In this document: positions 1 to 8,050 of the stretch, piece by piece
How positions within the stretch are numbered: the first letter of the stretch is position 1
How the letters are laid out: the number at the start of each line of letters is the position of its first letter
From: SG8-4 sp964598225
Lineage (GTDB): Bacteria; Planctomycetota; Phycisphaerae; Sedimentisphaerales; Anaerobacaceae
Direction of reading: 5' to 3'
Assembly (NCBI GenBank): GCA_964598225.1
Contig: CAZRBG010000066.1
Location: 1-29,698, forward strand
Length of the DNA stretch: 29,698 nucleotides
Translations under genes and position numbers: made by a program
The notes under the pieces: generated by a model
Database searches by the model: none
What the model was told of the DNA's origin: nothing
Seen by the model: the letters and a program-made list of their open reading frames with translations, nothing else

Positions 1-1
1 A

Positions 2-94
2 GTTATTACGCCAGACCATATACAAATCGGGAAGTTATTTCATGCACGATCCTTATTTGCCGATTTCTTCGCACTTGAAAGCGGTTTGAATTAG
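2..94 (+). CDS. Possible 3' end of an upstream gene (partial)
   Basis: Frame 2 is open from the first base to a TAG at 92-94 and gives about 30 residues beginning VITPDHIQIGKLF and ending ALESGLN. The composition is protein-like, but the piece is too short to assign. It would be the C-terminus of a gene whose body lies outside the window. Its end overlaps the -35/-10 pair of a candidate promoter for the next gene. It could equally be a chance open frame. Confidence 0.2.
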   Translation, partial: VITPDHIQIGKLFHARSLFADFFALESGLN

Positions 95-102
95 GCTATA
101 AT
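75..102 (+). promoter_or_regulatory. Candidate sigma-70 type promoter
   Basis: TTGAAA at 75-80 and a perfect TATAAT at 97-102 are separated by 16 bp. The predicted transcript start near 109 leaves a leader of about 145 nt before the E2-like gene at 255. I saw no known riboswitch in that leader. Only the boxes are seen; promoter activity is inferred. Confidence 0.4.
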
Positions 103-254
103 GCTTCATAACTTTGTAACCGGGCAACTTACGTATCTCCCTATGGGATGCCCCAGGCAGGATAACGGTAACTGGTCCACGTGCTGACATACGTTGACGA
201 AGATCGAAAAAACGTCTCGGAGGATGTCTGCCGTAGTCCGAGCACAAAATTGTT

Positions 255-1016
255 TTGAAAGGGTCTAAATTACAATTGACGAATGTAACGCTGCTAAAAG
301 ATGAGAACCGCTTGCATCGCGCTGAGTGGGGCGTGAAACCGAAAAAGCATTACATCCCGGTCACGAGGATCCAGAAGCTCATCTGCCGCAGGATGCTGGA
401 ATCCAAGCGGACCAAGCCGTGTTTCTATCTCGAGGCGAAAGCCGACGTGACCGAACTGATGGCGATGCGGCCGAAACTCAGAAAAGCCTTCGGCGTGAGA
501 ATCACAACCAACGCCTTCTACATTCATGCCGTGGCGCTGGCGGCGCAGCAGTATCCTCTCACGATTGGGAAATTTGACGGCGACTGTATAAAGATCCCCG
601 AACGTCTGAACGTCGGCTTCGCGGTTAATGCGCCGCAGGGGCTTATAGTTCCGGTGATCAAAGATGCGGATGAAAAATCGCTGCCGGAAATCGCGCGGGA
701 GGAAAAACTGCTGACCGACAAGGCTCGCGACAACAAGCTGACGCTCCGGGAGATCGAAGGCGAGACCGTCGCGCTGAGCAATCTGGGAGCGTACGGCATC
801 GATTCGTTCATAGGGATTGTGCCGCCGCCGACCAGCACTATTTTAGCGGTGAGCAATGTGGCGCATACGGTCGTCCCACTAAACGGCGAGACGCCGGAAC
901 GAAAAATAGTCAGCCTTTCAGTAGCCGCTGATAGAAGAGTAGTAGACGAGATTTACGCGGCCGGATTTCTCGGTTTTATCAAGGAGCATTTGCAGAATCC
1001 GCAGGGATTACTTTGA
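255..1016 (+). CDS. Stand-alone 2-oxoacid dehydrogenase E2-like acyltransferase domain, catalytic His replaced
   Basis: The 253 residues align by eye with the C-terminal catalytic domain of dihydrolipoyl acyltransferases (2-oxoacid dehydrogenase E2, chloramphenicol acetyltransferase fold). The domain opens with IPVTRIQKLICRRMLESK, then FYLEAKADVTELMAMR, later the ALSNLGAYGID core strand, and a C-terminal helix. No lipoyl domain or peripheral-subunit-binding domain precedes it, and an in-frame TAG at 234-236 rules out a longer reading. The active-site motif, normally DHRVVDG, reads DRRVVDE at residues 226-232, so the catalytic His is Arg227 and the Gly is Glu. The start is a TTG with no clear Shine-Dalgarno; the next in-frame ATG (MLESKR) would cut into the domain. 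No E1 or E3 gene is nearby. It could be a structural or regulatory relic, or an acyltransferase with another mechanism. Confidence 0.8.
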   Translation: MKGSKLQLTNVTLLKDENRLHRAEWGVKPKKHYIPVTRIQKLICRRMLESKRTKPCFYLEAKADVTELMAMRPKLRKAFGVRITTNAFYIHAVALAAQQYPLTIGKFDGDCIKIPERLNVGFAVNAPQGLIVPVIKDADEKSLPEIAREEKLLTDKARDNKLTLREIEGETVALSNLGAYGIDSFIGIVPPPTSTILAVSNVAHTVVPLNGETPERKIVSLSVAADRRVVDEIYAAGFLGFIKEHLQNPQGLL

Positions 1017-1074
1017 TCCGGTAAAGACACAAGATGGCGGGGCAAGCCCCACCCTACAAAAGTAAGGAGTAATT

Positions 1075-2958
1075 ATGAATCGAAGGGAACTACTGAGAAA
1101 AGGTGCTGTGGCCGCTTCGGCGGTTTGGCTGGGCGGTAGGCTACAAGCGGCCAACAAACAAGAGCTACCGAACATTCTATGGATCACCAGCGAGGACCAT
1201 GGCCCGGAGATGGGCTGCTACGGCGATGAGTTCGCCACCACACCCAACGTCGATGCGCTTGCGAACAAGGGTATGATCTTCGAGCTCGCATGGTCCTGCG
1301 CGCCGGTCTGTGCGCCGGCCAGAACGACGATAATCACGGGTATGTATCCTCCGTCTATCGGCGCTCAGCACATGCGGAGCATGGTGGACGTGCCAGACTA
1401 TGTAAGGTTCTATCCGACGTTTCTGCGTGACCGAGGCTACTATTGCACGAATAATTCCAAGCAGGATTACAACGCCCGTACCGACGACAAAGGATGGAAC
1501 GAGTCTTCGAGAAAAGCCCACTACAAAGATCGCAAGCCGGGCCAGCCGTTCTTTGCGATCTTCAATTCGACGGTCAGTCACGAAAGCAGGATTCGCTCCA
1601 ATTACAAGTCGCTGATGCACGACCCGAAGAAGGTTCGCATGCCGGCGTATCATCCGGACAATGCCGAATCTCGCCGGGACTGGGCGCGATACTACGATAT
1701 TGTCACCGCAGCGGATAAAGTCGCTGGTCAGCATCTGGATGCTCTGAAAGAGGCCGGTTTGACTGACCATACGATTGTCTTTTATTACGGCGATCACGGC
1801 TCGGGAATGTCGCGCAGCAAGCGCTGGACGTATAACTCCGGCCTTGCTGTCCCGATGGTAGTCTATTTTCCGCCGAAATGGCGGCATCTGGCGCCGAAGG
1901 AATATAACCTAGGCGGCAAGAGCGACAGGATGGTGAATTTTGTCGACCTGGCGCCGACTCTGCTGAGCCTGGCGGGAGTCGAGCCTCCCGAGTGGATGCA
2001 GGGTCATGCTTTCGCGGGCAAATTCCAGCAGCCCAAGCCGAAGTACATGTTCGGATTCCGCGGTCGCATGGACGCCCGCTACGACTTCATTCGCACCGTC
2101 ACCGACGGCAGGTACCAGTACATGCGAAACTACAACCCGCACTTCATCTACGGCCAGTACGTTGCGTACAACTTCGCAACACCGTCAACGGCGGCGTGGA
2201 AGCGCGATTACGAAGCCGGCAAGCTGAATGAAGCGCAGTCGCGTTTCTGGAAATTGAAACCGGCCGAGGAGCTTTACGATCTCAAAGCCGATCCCGACGA
2301 GGTCAATAACCTCGCTGATTCACCGGAACATAAGGCAAAGCTTAAAGAGCTGCGCAAGGCGTTGAAGGACTGGTGCCGCGAGATTCGAGACCTTGGTTTC
2401 TTGCCCGAGGGCGAGATTCACACCCGCAGTAAAGGTTCGACGCCCGCAGATATTGCGCGCGACGACAGTAAGTATCCATTCGACCGCATCTTCGCCGCTG
2501 CAGAGATCGCTACAACGCGAGAAATGAAGGAATTGCCGGAGATCAAGAGGAACCTGAAGGATTCCGACAGTGCCGTTCGTTACTGGGGCGTGATAGGCAT
2601 TCTCAATCGAGGTCCTAATACGGTCAGGAATTCACGAGATGAGCTGATAAAATCGCTCGCAGATGACTCTCCATACGTACAAATTGCCGCGGCGCTTGCG
2701 CTGGGTAAGTACGGCGACAAAGTCGATCAGCGACAGGCTGTCGATTGTCTGCTCGAACTGGCGCCGTGGACGCCGGACGGCGATGTCTTTGTCTCGATGG
2801 CGGCACAGAACGCTATCGACAAACTCGATGAGAAAGCCGCCTACGCAGTCGAAGAAATCAAAGAGTTCCCGCGCCGAGGCGGCCGCTCACCCCACGGCCG
2901 TTACAATGGCTACGTCAACTCGCTGCTGAAGAAGACCCTGGCCGACCTCAACGGATAA
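1075..2958 (+). CDS. Exported sulfatase (family S1) with HEAT-like C-terminal repeats
   Basis: Hydrolyses sulfate esters or N-sulfates, probably from sulfated polysaccharide, outside the cytoplasm. The N-terminus NRRELLRKGAVAASAVWLGG is Tat-like, with twin Arg at 3-4. The formylglycine motif is C79-A-P-A-R83, followed by a TGMYP segment. The first metal site reads SEDHG (39-43) instead of the usual DD, as in the heparan N-sulfatase-like branch; the second metal segment is YYGDHGSGMS near 240. After the sulfatase fold, residues of about 480-620 form HEAT/PBS-like helical repeats (SAVRYWGVIGIL, YVQIAAALALGKYGD), which makes the protein longer (627 aa) than a typical 450-550 aa sulfatase. Start: AAGGAG lies 6 bp before the ATG. 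No formylglycine-generating enzyme is in the window. The specific substrate cannot be read. Confidence 0.92.
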   Translation: MNRRELLRKGAVAASAVWLGGRLQAANKQELPNILWITSEDHGPEMGCYGDEFATTPNVDALANKGMIFELAWSCAPVCAPARTTIITGMYPPSIGAQHMRSMVDVPDYVRFYPTFLRDRGYYCTNNSKQDYNARTDDKGWNESSRKAHYKDRKPGQPFFAIFNSTVSHESRIRSNYKSLMHDPKKVRMPAYHPDNAESRRDWARYYDIVTAADKVAGQHLDALKEAGLTDHTIVFYYGDHGSGMSRSKRWTYNSGLAVPMVVYFPPKWRHLAPKEYNLGGKSDRMVNFVDLAPTLLSLAGVEPPEWMQGHAFAGKFQQPKPKYMFGFRGRMDARYDFIRTVTDGRYQYMRNYNPHFIYGQYVAYNFATPSTAAWKRDYEAGKLNEAQSRFWKLKPAEELYDLKADPDEVNNLADSPEHKAKLKELRKALKDWCREIRDLGFLPEGEIHTRSKGSTPADIARDDSKYPFDRIFAAAEIATTREMKELPEIKRNLKDSDSAVRYWGVIGILNRGPNTVRNSRDELIKSLADDSPYVQIAAALALGKYGDKVDQRQAVDCLLELAPWTPDGDVFVSMAAQNAIDKLDEKAAYAVEEIKEFPRRGGRSPHGRYNGYVNSLLKKTLADLNG

Positions 2959-3014
2959 GCAACGTATTTGCAGGATAGGCTTTAGTACATCCGGACAATT
3001 TCTACTCGCTATGT

Positions 3015-3890
3015 TTAATCAACTATCACGGTTTCGTCGGGTTTAATGCCGAGCCGTTCAAATCTGTGCGCCCGGCTTTTTTCGTCGCCAACGTGGATTT
3101 CGCGCGCGAGTTTTCCAACTTCCAGTGCGTGTTCTCTGGGCACGACGATTACGCCGTCGCCGTCGGCAACGATTACGTCGCCTGGGTAGACGAGGACGCC
3201 GGCGCAGTTGATCGGGAAGTTGTATGATTCGGCGATAAGCCTGCCCGGCCGGACGCCGCGCGAGCTGTAGCCGTCCTTGCAGTAGACGGCTATTTCCTTT
3301 ACTTTGACGATCTCATCGGTGTCGCGTGCGCCGCCGTTGGTGATTGCTCCGACGATGCCTTTTTCCGCCCAGCCGAGGCTGTTGTTAGAACCGATGAAGC
3401 CGCATTCGTCGATGCCGCCGGCGTCGATGACTACGACGTCTCCGGACTTTGCCGTTTTGAGCCATGCGTCCGGCGCCCGTCCGTACTGTTGTGACTTGAA
3501 CTTCTTGAATCCCTCGACCGAATCGAATGAGTTCTGGCCGACTCTGACATCCGTGGGGACGTGCCGTACCGTGATGGCGAAGCCGACGACTCTATGGGTG
3601 AAGTTCTCCGTATCGCGCCACAGCGGCCGGATGTTCTTTTTCATCAGACCGATGTCCTGAAGGCCGATCAGGTCCATGCCGTCGAGCACGTCGGTTACGC
3701 GGAGGTCCTTGTACAGACCGAGGATTTCCTTCCGTGCCTTCTCGCTGTCGTCGAAAGTCTTGTTCTTGAGCAGTCTCACGCCTTGAGGCGTTCTAAGCTC
3801 GGCCGCTATTGCGGGAATGGCCGCGATCAGAGCGAGCAGCAAAAGAAATCCGATTAAACCGAGAGTTTTGGTTTTGGGTGAGTAATACAT
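3015..3890 (-). CDS. Exported RraA-like protein (HMG/CHA aldolase / RraA fold)
   Basis: The 291 residues contain the RraA-like fold from about residue 45: LRVTDVLDGMDLIG, SGDVVVIDAGGIDECGFIG, GWAEKGIVGAITNGGARDTDEI and GVLVYPGDVIVADGDGVIVVP. These cover the glycine-rich loop and the R-D pair typical of this family, which includes class II pyruvate aldolases and the RNase E inhibitor RraA. Unusually, it begins with a hydrophobic segment LGLIGFLLLLALIAAI ending AIAA at about residue 30, a good Sec signal peptide, so the protein should be exported and cannot act on cytoplasmic RNase E. GGAG lies 5 bp before the ATG. It converges on the preceding sulfatase gene with a 56 bp gap. An aldolase or isomerase acting on sugar acids is plausible; the exact reaction is unknown. 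Confidence 0.85.
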   Translation of the reverse strand: MYYSPKTKTLGLIGFLLLLALIAAIPAIAAELRTPQGVRLLKNKTFDDSEKARKEILGLYKDLRVTDVLDGMDLIGLQDIGLMKKNIRPLWRDTENFTHRVVGFAITVRHVPTDVRVGQNSFDSVEGFKKFKSQQYGRAPDAWLKTAKSGDVVVIDAGGIDECGFIGSNNSLGWAEKGIVGAITNGGARDTDEIVKVKEIAVYCKDGYSSRGVRPGRLIAESYNFPINCAGVLVYPGDVIVADGDGVIVVPREHALEVGKLAREIHVGDEKSRAHRFERLGIKPDETVIVD

Positions 3891-3932
3891 GGCAATCTCC
3901 TAAAAACAGTTGACAGATTATTGATACCTCAT

Positions 3933-3955
3933 CAAAGAGACACAGAGACACAGGT
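3933..3955 (+). repeat. Short-period repeat arm (AGACACAG-type)
   Basis: A run CAAAGAGACACAGAGACACA is built of an 8 bp unit, GAGACACA, repeated about twice. It resembles in style the 8-10 bp period arms around the GxxExxY genes, but no inverted partner was found nearby. Confidence 0.4.
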
Positions 3956-3998
3956 CACGCCGAACATTATAGAATTAACGCCCTTCGGCAAGTTCAGG

Positions 3999-4030
3999 GC
4001 CTGCCCTTAGCGAAGCCGAAAGGGGCAGGC
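3999..4030. repeat. Intergenic hairpin downstream of parA
   Basis: GCCTGCCC at 3999-4006 pairs perfectly with GGGCAGGC at 4023-4030 across a 16 nt loop. It lies 3' of the minus-strand parA gene but is not followed by a U-run, so it is more likely part of a dispersed palindromic repeat than a Rho-independent terminator. Confidence 0.4.
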
Positions 4031-4078
4031 TCTTACGGGGTCGCTACCAATGAATACTGCCATTCTTGTCGGAGTTGT

Positions 4079-5395
4079 TCAGCCCTGCCGCGGCAGGGGC
4101 GGAAATCCATAATCGCTCTGCTTCGATTCCGATCTTTCGGGATCTTCCGTTGCTTGCGTGAATTCATCCGGCGATTGCCGATCGGGCTCTACCGGCTCGA
4201 TTCTGATAGGCGGCTCATTATTATTCGGGTCTTCTTCGAGCGATTGGCGCTCCGGCTGCTGCGGTGCCTCCGGCTCAGGCTCGGGTTCGTCCTGAATCTC
4301 GTGTATATCCACATATTGCGGCTGCGGCGGCGGTGAAGGTTCCTCTGTTGGTTCCGGTTGCTCTTGCACCTCGCCTGTCTCGGCGGATTGCGGCGGCGCC
4401 GGCTCTGCGGCTTCGGGTTGCTCTTGAGATTCGTCTGCTTCCGCAGATTCCTCCTGTGGGGGCGGATGCTCTGCGGGGTCCGGCTGTTCTTGCATTTCGC
4501 CTGAATGCGCCGTTTCGGGCTGAGGCGGTTGACGCTCCTCGTCTTTGGACCTATCCGAAATGTCGGTTCCTTTCAACTCTTCGGGCACTTCGACCTCCGG
4601 AACCGGCTGGAATCCCGCGTGCACGCATCGGGCCACGTTCCAGTAGTCTTTGGCGCCGTTGCAGTTCGGCTCGTACTCGAAAATCGTTTTGCCGTAACTG
4701 GGCGCCTCAGCCAGTTTAATGTTTCGCCGGATAAACGTGGGGATGATATGCGCTTGCGACCAGGCGCTGTCGGTGCCGCGGGCGTTTTCGAGGAACTGCG
4801 CGATATCGGCTTTTACTTCGCTCGGCAACGACGCTCTGGTGTCGAACATGCAAAGCAGGATACCTTTGACCTTCAGCTCCGGGTTTATTCTTTTGTTGAC
4901 AAGCTCGACAGTCTGCAGCAGTTTGCCGAATCCTTGAAGAGCAAGAAAGTGCGGCTGCAACGGAATCAGGACTTCTTTCACGGCGGCAAGAGCATTCAGT
5001 GTCAGCAGCCCCAGCGAGGGTGCGCAGTCGATCAGGCAATAGTCGAATTTTTCCCTGCTCGATTCGAGAGCCTCTTTCAGTATGATTTCACGTCCTACAA
5101 CGCTAACCAGCTCGCTCTCGGCGCCGACCAGATCGATATTCGCCGGCAGCAGCCAGAGATTAGGCCGCACGAGCATGATCTGCTCCTCGAACGCCGCCGA
5201 CCGCGTCAGTACTTTGTACGAGCCCGCCTCGACCGACTGCGGCTCAATACCGAGGTGTATGGTCATGTGAGCCTGCGGATCGAGGTCGATAACGGCTACC
5301 CTCGATCCCGCCGCGGCCAGAGCGGCTGCTGTGTTGACAGTCGTCGTCGTTTTGCCCACGCCCCCTTTTTGGTTTAGTACTGCAATCGTTCGCAT
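4079..5395 (-). CDS. parA: ParA/Soj-family ATPase with a long Pro/Glu/Gln-rich tail
   Basis: The N-terminal 262 residues form a complete ParA-type ATPase: deviant Walker A KGGVGKTT at 10-17 with the signature Lys10, VIDLDPQAH (Walker A'), and YCLIDCAPSLGLLTLNAL (Walker B). Such ATPases position chromosomes, plasmids or large protein complexes. Residues 263-438 are a low-complexity acidic tail rich in P, E and Q, with repeats of the form QEQPEPTEE..PPQ, predicted to be disordered. The gene begins directly after the nusB stop (0 bp between), so the two are probably translationally coupled. No parB gene follows. The last codons contain a perfect 16 bp palindrome (4083-4098), also seen in intergenic repeats. 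The cargo is unknown; the symbol denotes family only. Confidence 0.9.
   Translation of the reverse strand: MRTIAVLNQKGGVGKTTTTVNTAAALAAAGSRVAVIDLDPQAHMTIHLGIEPQSVEAGSYKVLTRSAAFEEQIMLVRPNLWLLPANIDLVGAESELVSVVGREIILKEALESSREKFDYCLIDCAPSLGLLTLNALAAVKEVLIPLQPHFLALQGFGKLLQTVELVNKRINPELKVKGILLCMFDTRASLPSEVKADIAQFLENARGTDSAWSQAHIIPTFIRRNIKLAEAPSYGKTIFEYEPNCNGAKDYWNVARCVHAGFQPVPEVEVPEELKGTDISDRSKDEERQPPQPETAHSGEMQEQPDPAEHPPPQEESAEADESQEQPEAAEPAPPQSAETGEVQEQPEPTEEPSPPPQPQYVDIHEIQDEPEPEPEAPQQPERQSLEEDPNNNEPPIRIEPVEPDRQSPDEFTQATEDPERSESKQSDYGFPPLPRQG
4083..4098. repeat. Perfect palindrome inside the 3' end of parA
   Basis: CCCTGCCGCGGCAGGG is a 16 bp perfect palindrome encoding the last residues (PLPRQG) of the ParA-like protein. 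Related strings, CCCTGCCGAGGCAG near 5842 and CCTGCCTCCGCAGGGG near 29214, occur in intergenic repeats. The C-terminus may therefore be repeat-derived. Confidence 0.5.
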
Positions 5396-5803
5396 TTATT
5401 TCTGCAATTTCTTCAATACTGCGTCGAGCACACCGTTAACAAATCCCGGCGACTTGTCCGTGCTGAATTTCTTGGCCAGCTCGATGGCCTCGTTTATTAC
5501 CACTCTCGGCGGTATATCCGGACAAAACTTCATCTGATAAACCGACAATCTGAGGATACTTCGATCCACTGGTGACAGTCTGGAGAACTGCCACTTTATT
5601 GTCGAGGCGGTTATCAGTTCGTCGCACTGTGCCAGGTTCTCCGAAGCTCCGTTCGTCCACTTCGACGCGAGATTCCTCACTTCGTTATCGTTTTCGGCCT
5701 CTATGAAGAACTGTTTTATCGATTCCAGCACGTCCGGCCCTTGTACGTCGAGCTGGTACAATGCCTGCATTGTAAGTTCTCTGGCCCTGGTTCTTTTGTC
5801 CAT
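5396..5803 (-). CDS. nusB: Transcription antitermination factor NusB
   Basis: A 135-residue all-helical NusB: RTRARELTMQALYQLD at the N-terminus, then LSPVDRSILRLSVYQM and the RVVINEAIELAKKFST signature, ending FVNGVLDAVLKKL. NusB with NusE (S10) binds boxA RNA and supports rRNA antitermination. The ATG at 5803 is chosen because homology begins at MDKRTRAREL; an in-frame ATG at 5839 adds 12 atypical residues. It lies downstream of ribH, a gene pairing common in bacteria, and its stop abuts the parA start. Confidence 0.93.
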   Translation of the reverse strand: MDKRTRARELTMQALYQLDVQGPDVLESIKQFFIEAENDNEVRNLASKWTNGASENLAQCDELITASTIKWQFSRLSPVDRSILRLSVYQMKFCPDIPPRVVINEAIELAKKFSTDKSPGFVNGVLDAVLKKLQK

Positions 5804-5876
5804 GTTGCAGCCGGAGCAATCCCGGCGGATTGCCCTCATTCCCTGCCGAGGCAGAAAGGCTCGTCCGCTCCGCGGA

Positions 5877-6344
5877 TCAACCTGTCTGTTCCATCACGTT
5901 GGCCATTTCCATTGCTGTCGAAGCTGCGTCTGCGCCGGCGTTTCCACGTTTTGTGCCGGCTCTCTCCACGGCCTGTTCGAGTGTTTCGCATGTCAGTACG
6001 CCGAATACCGCCGGGGTCGAACAGTCATAATTGATCTGGCCGATGCCCCTTACCACCTGCTGACAGACGTAATCGTAATGGCCCGTCTGGCCGCGAATCA
6101 CGGCGCCGAGGCATATAATGGCCGCGTATTTGCCGCTGTCGGCGAGCTTCTTGGCGACATGAGTTATCTCACATGAGCCCGGGACCCAGAAGACCGATAT
6201 CTGCTCGTCCGAAGCGCCGTGACGTTGAAGACAATCTATCGCGCCGCCGAGCAGCTTGGACGTTATGAATTCGTTGAACCGGCCGACGACGATGGCGTAA
6301 TCGCCTTTACCTGCTGCCAACTGGCCTTTTATTTCTTTGATCAT
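5877..6344 (-). CDS. ribH: 6,7-dimethyl-8-ribityllumazine synthase
   Basis: 155 residues with all the lumazine synthase signatures: VVGRFNEFITSKLL, VPGSCEITHVAKKL, GAVIRGQTGHYDYV containing the catalytic His, PAVFGVLTCETLEQAVERAG, and the final NAGADAASTAMEMANVM. It condenses 5-amino-6-ribitylamino-uracil with dihydroxybutanone phosphate, the penultimate riboflavin step, in the cytoplasm. GGGAG lies about 9 bp before the ATG. It is first in a minus-strand ribH-nusB-parA operon, with a 73 bp gap to the nusB start. No other rib genes are here. Confidence 0.95.
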   Translation of the reverse strand: MIKEIKGQLAAGKGDYAIVVGRFNEFITSKLLGGAIDCLQRHGASDEQISVFWVPGSCEITHVAKKLADSGKYAAIICLGAVIRGQTGHYDYVCQQVVRGIGQINYDCSTPAVFGVLTCETLEQAVERAGTKRGNAGADAASTAMEMANVMEQTG

Positions 6345-6674
6345 GTTTTTGTTACTCCCGGATATTCACAACCGGCGGCATCAATCTTTTTGCCTGCCGT
6401 ACGCTGCTTCTCGAACCCTGTATTATAAGACTCAATGCGGCGACTTTCCAGGAAAACCGACCGACCCAGTAATAACTTCGGCCCACCCCGTTCAATCGCC
6501 GGAATCTAAATACCACAATTTTAAGGGGTTATGAACGCGATTTCCAGCATAAAATTTACCGTCTACAAAAAGCTCTGCGCGCGTTGGAAAACTGCTAAGG
6601 CGACGGTGGTTTGTTGGCGATAAGTGCGTTGGTGATTTATGTTCGCTTAGTGATTCACGCTATAAGGTGTGTTT
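6345..6674. other. Divergent intergenic region between ribH and the TPR gene
   Basis: About 330 bp without a convincing gene. It contains the candidate ribH promoter (6422-6450, minus strand). I saw no FMN riboswitch core and no other recognisable RNA. The part closest to the TPR gene has the ribosome-binding site AAGGTG at 6664-6669. Confidence 0.5.
6422..6450 (-). promoter_or_regulatory. Candidate promoter for ribH-nusB-parA
   Basis: On the minus strand TGGAAA (6450-6445) and a perfect TATAAT (6427-6422) are 17 bp apart. This would give a leader of about 70 nt before ribH. The -35 box matches 4 of 6 consensus positions. Confidence 0.4.
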
Positions 6675-8018
6675 ATGTTATTCGATGAGATGGAATTCGG
6701 TTCATACGACAAGGCCGAGCGCAAGGCTCGCAAGGCCCTTGAATTATACGAGGACGGCAAGATGTCGCAAGCCCTTGCGGCGCTGGAGACGGCCCTTCAG
6801 ATTAATCCCGCCAACAGCTCGTGGCATTTCGACAAGGCGCTCACTCTTGACTCTTTGAGCAGATTCGAGGACGCGATAGCCGAGTATGAAGAGGCTTTGG
6901 AGTTGAATCCGGACGATCCGGAGATATTGAACTCTCTTGCGGTCGACTATACCCGCACCGGGCAATACGATCGTGCCATCGAGACTTTCGAGCATATTCA
7001 GGAGCTGGACCCGTCGTTCGAGCCGTCCTATTGCAATCGAATTATAGCCTATACAGAAATGGGTCTGCACGATCAGGCCGAGCAGATGTTTTATCTCGCC
7101 CAGCAGATAAAGCCGAAATGTGCGTTGTGCTTCTACAATATCGGCAACAGTCTCTTCGCCCGCGGCCAATATAAGCGAGCCGTTAGCTGCTGGCTTAGGA
7201 CCGCCGAGCTTGAAACCGCCCATCCCCAGATTCACTATCGGATCGCTCAGGCATACTGGTCCGACGGTCAGCCGGGGAAGAGCCAGGAGCATTTTTTGGC
7301 CGAGCTGCGCAACAATCCGGGCGATATCGACGTTATATTCGATTACGGCTTGTTCCTGCTGGCCTACGGCGACGTCGAATCGGCAAAGGAGAAATTCAAC
7401 AGGATTCTCGAGTTGGATCCGGAGCATGCGGGTGCTTTGTTCTATCTGGGAGAGATCGCTTTCAACGCAGACGATAAAGAGCGTGCGGCGGAACTGTACG
7501 ATCAGGCCCTCAGGGAGGATGGAACACTCCACGGGCCTTGTTACAGGCTGGCGCAGTTTGCTTTGATGGAAGACAAAAACGAGCAGGCGGAGGATTATCT
7601 GATTTCCGAGATGAAACTGGCTTCGGAGGATACGGTGACGCTGGTGTCGATGGGGTCGATGTTCATTGAGACCGGCGATCTCGGCTGCGCGACGCACTGC
7701 CTGCTGCGGGCCATCGAGACAGACTGCGCCAGTGCGGACGCGTACTACTATCTCGGAATTATCAGCGCTTTGAAAGAGGAATTCGAGGATTCGTCCGAGC
7801 TTTTCGCCCACGCGCTCGACATCCGGAGCGACCACCTTCCCACCCTCAGGGATTCGACCTACGTATGCCTGGAACTCGGCAAACTGACCGAGGCCGCAAA
7901 ACGAATCAAAAAAGCAAGAACCATCGATCCCGCCGATCCGCAGCTAAAGAAGCTCAGCCGCCAGGTTGCCTTCGCCCGTATAAGAAGTCGAGCCGCCGAG
8001 CTCTTACATCAAAATTGA
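6675..8018 (+). CDS. Tetratricopeptide repeat (TPR) protein
   Basis: About 447 residues made almost wholly of 34-residue TPR helical pairs, for example ALAALETALQINPANSSWHF, AIAEYEEALELNPDDPEILN, AIETFEHIQELDPSFEPSY and AKEKFNRILELDPEHAGALF. TPRs act as protein-protein scaffolds. There is no signal peptide or transmembrane segment, so it is probably cytoplasmic. The ATG at 6675 is preferred over the GTG at 6669 because AAGGTG (6664-6669) then sits 5 bp upstream. It is divergent from ribH and convergent with the toxin-antitoxin pair. Partner and role are unknown. Confidence 0.85.
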   Translation: MLFDEMEFGSYDKAERKARKALELYEDGKMSQALAALETALQINPANSSWHFDKALTLDSLSRFEDAIAEYEEALELNPDDPEILNSLAVDYTRTGQYDRAIETFEHIQELDPSFEPSYCNRIIAYTEMGLHDQAEQMFYLAQQIKPKCALCFYNIGNSLFARGQYKRAVSCWLRTAELETAHPQIHYRIAQAYWSDGQPGKSQEHFLAELRNNPGDIDVIFDYGLFLLAYGDVESAKEKFNRILELDPEHAGALFYLGEIAFNADDKERAAELYDQALREDGTLHGPCYRLAQFALMEDKNEQAEDYLISEMKLASEDTVTLVSMGSMFIETGDLGCATHCLLRAIETDCASADAYYYLGIISALKEEFEDSSELFAHALDIRSDHLPTLRDSTYVCLELGKLTEAAKRIKKARTIDPADPQLKKLSRQVAFARIRSRAAELLHQN

Positions 8019-8050
8019 CCATGCAGGGGGAGCCTGCCCACCTTGAGAGA

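Noticed and set aside
53..247. 64-codon minus-strand open frame upstream of the E2-like gene
   Set aside because: No recognised family, no ribosome-binding site, and it overlaps a good plus-strand promoter.
6345..6420. FMN riboswitch before ribH
   Set aside because: The leader is about 70 nt, too short for the FMN aptamer, and the conserved core was not seen.
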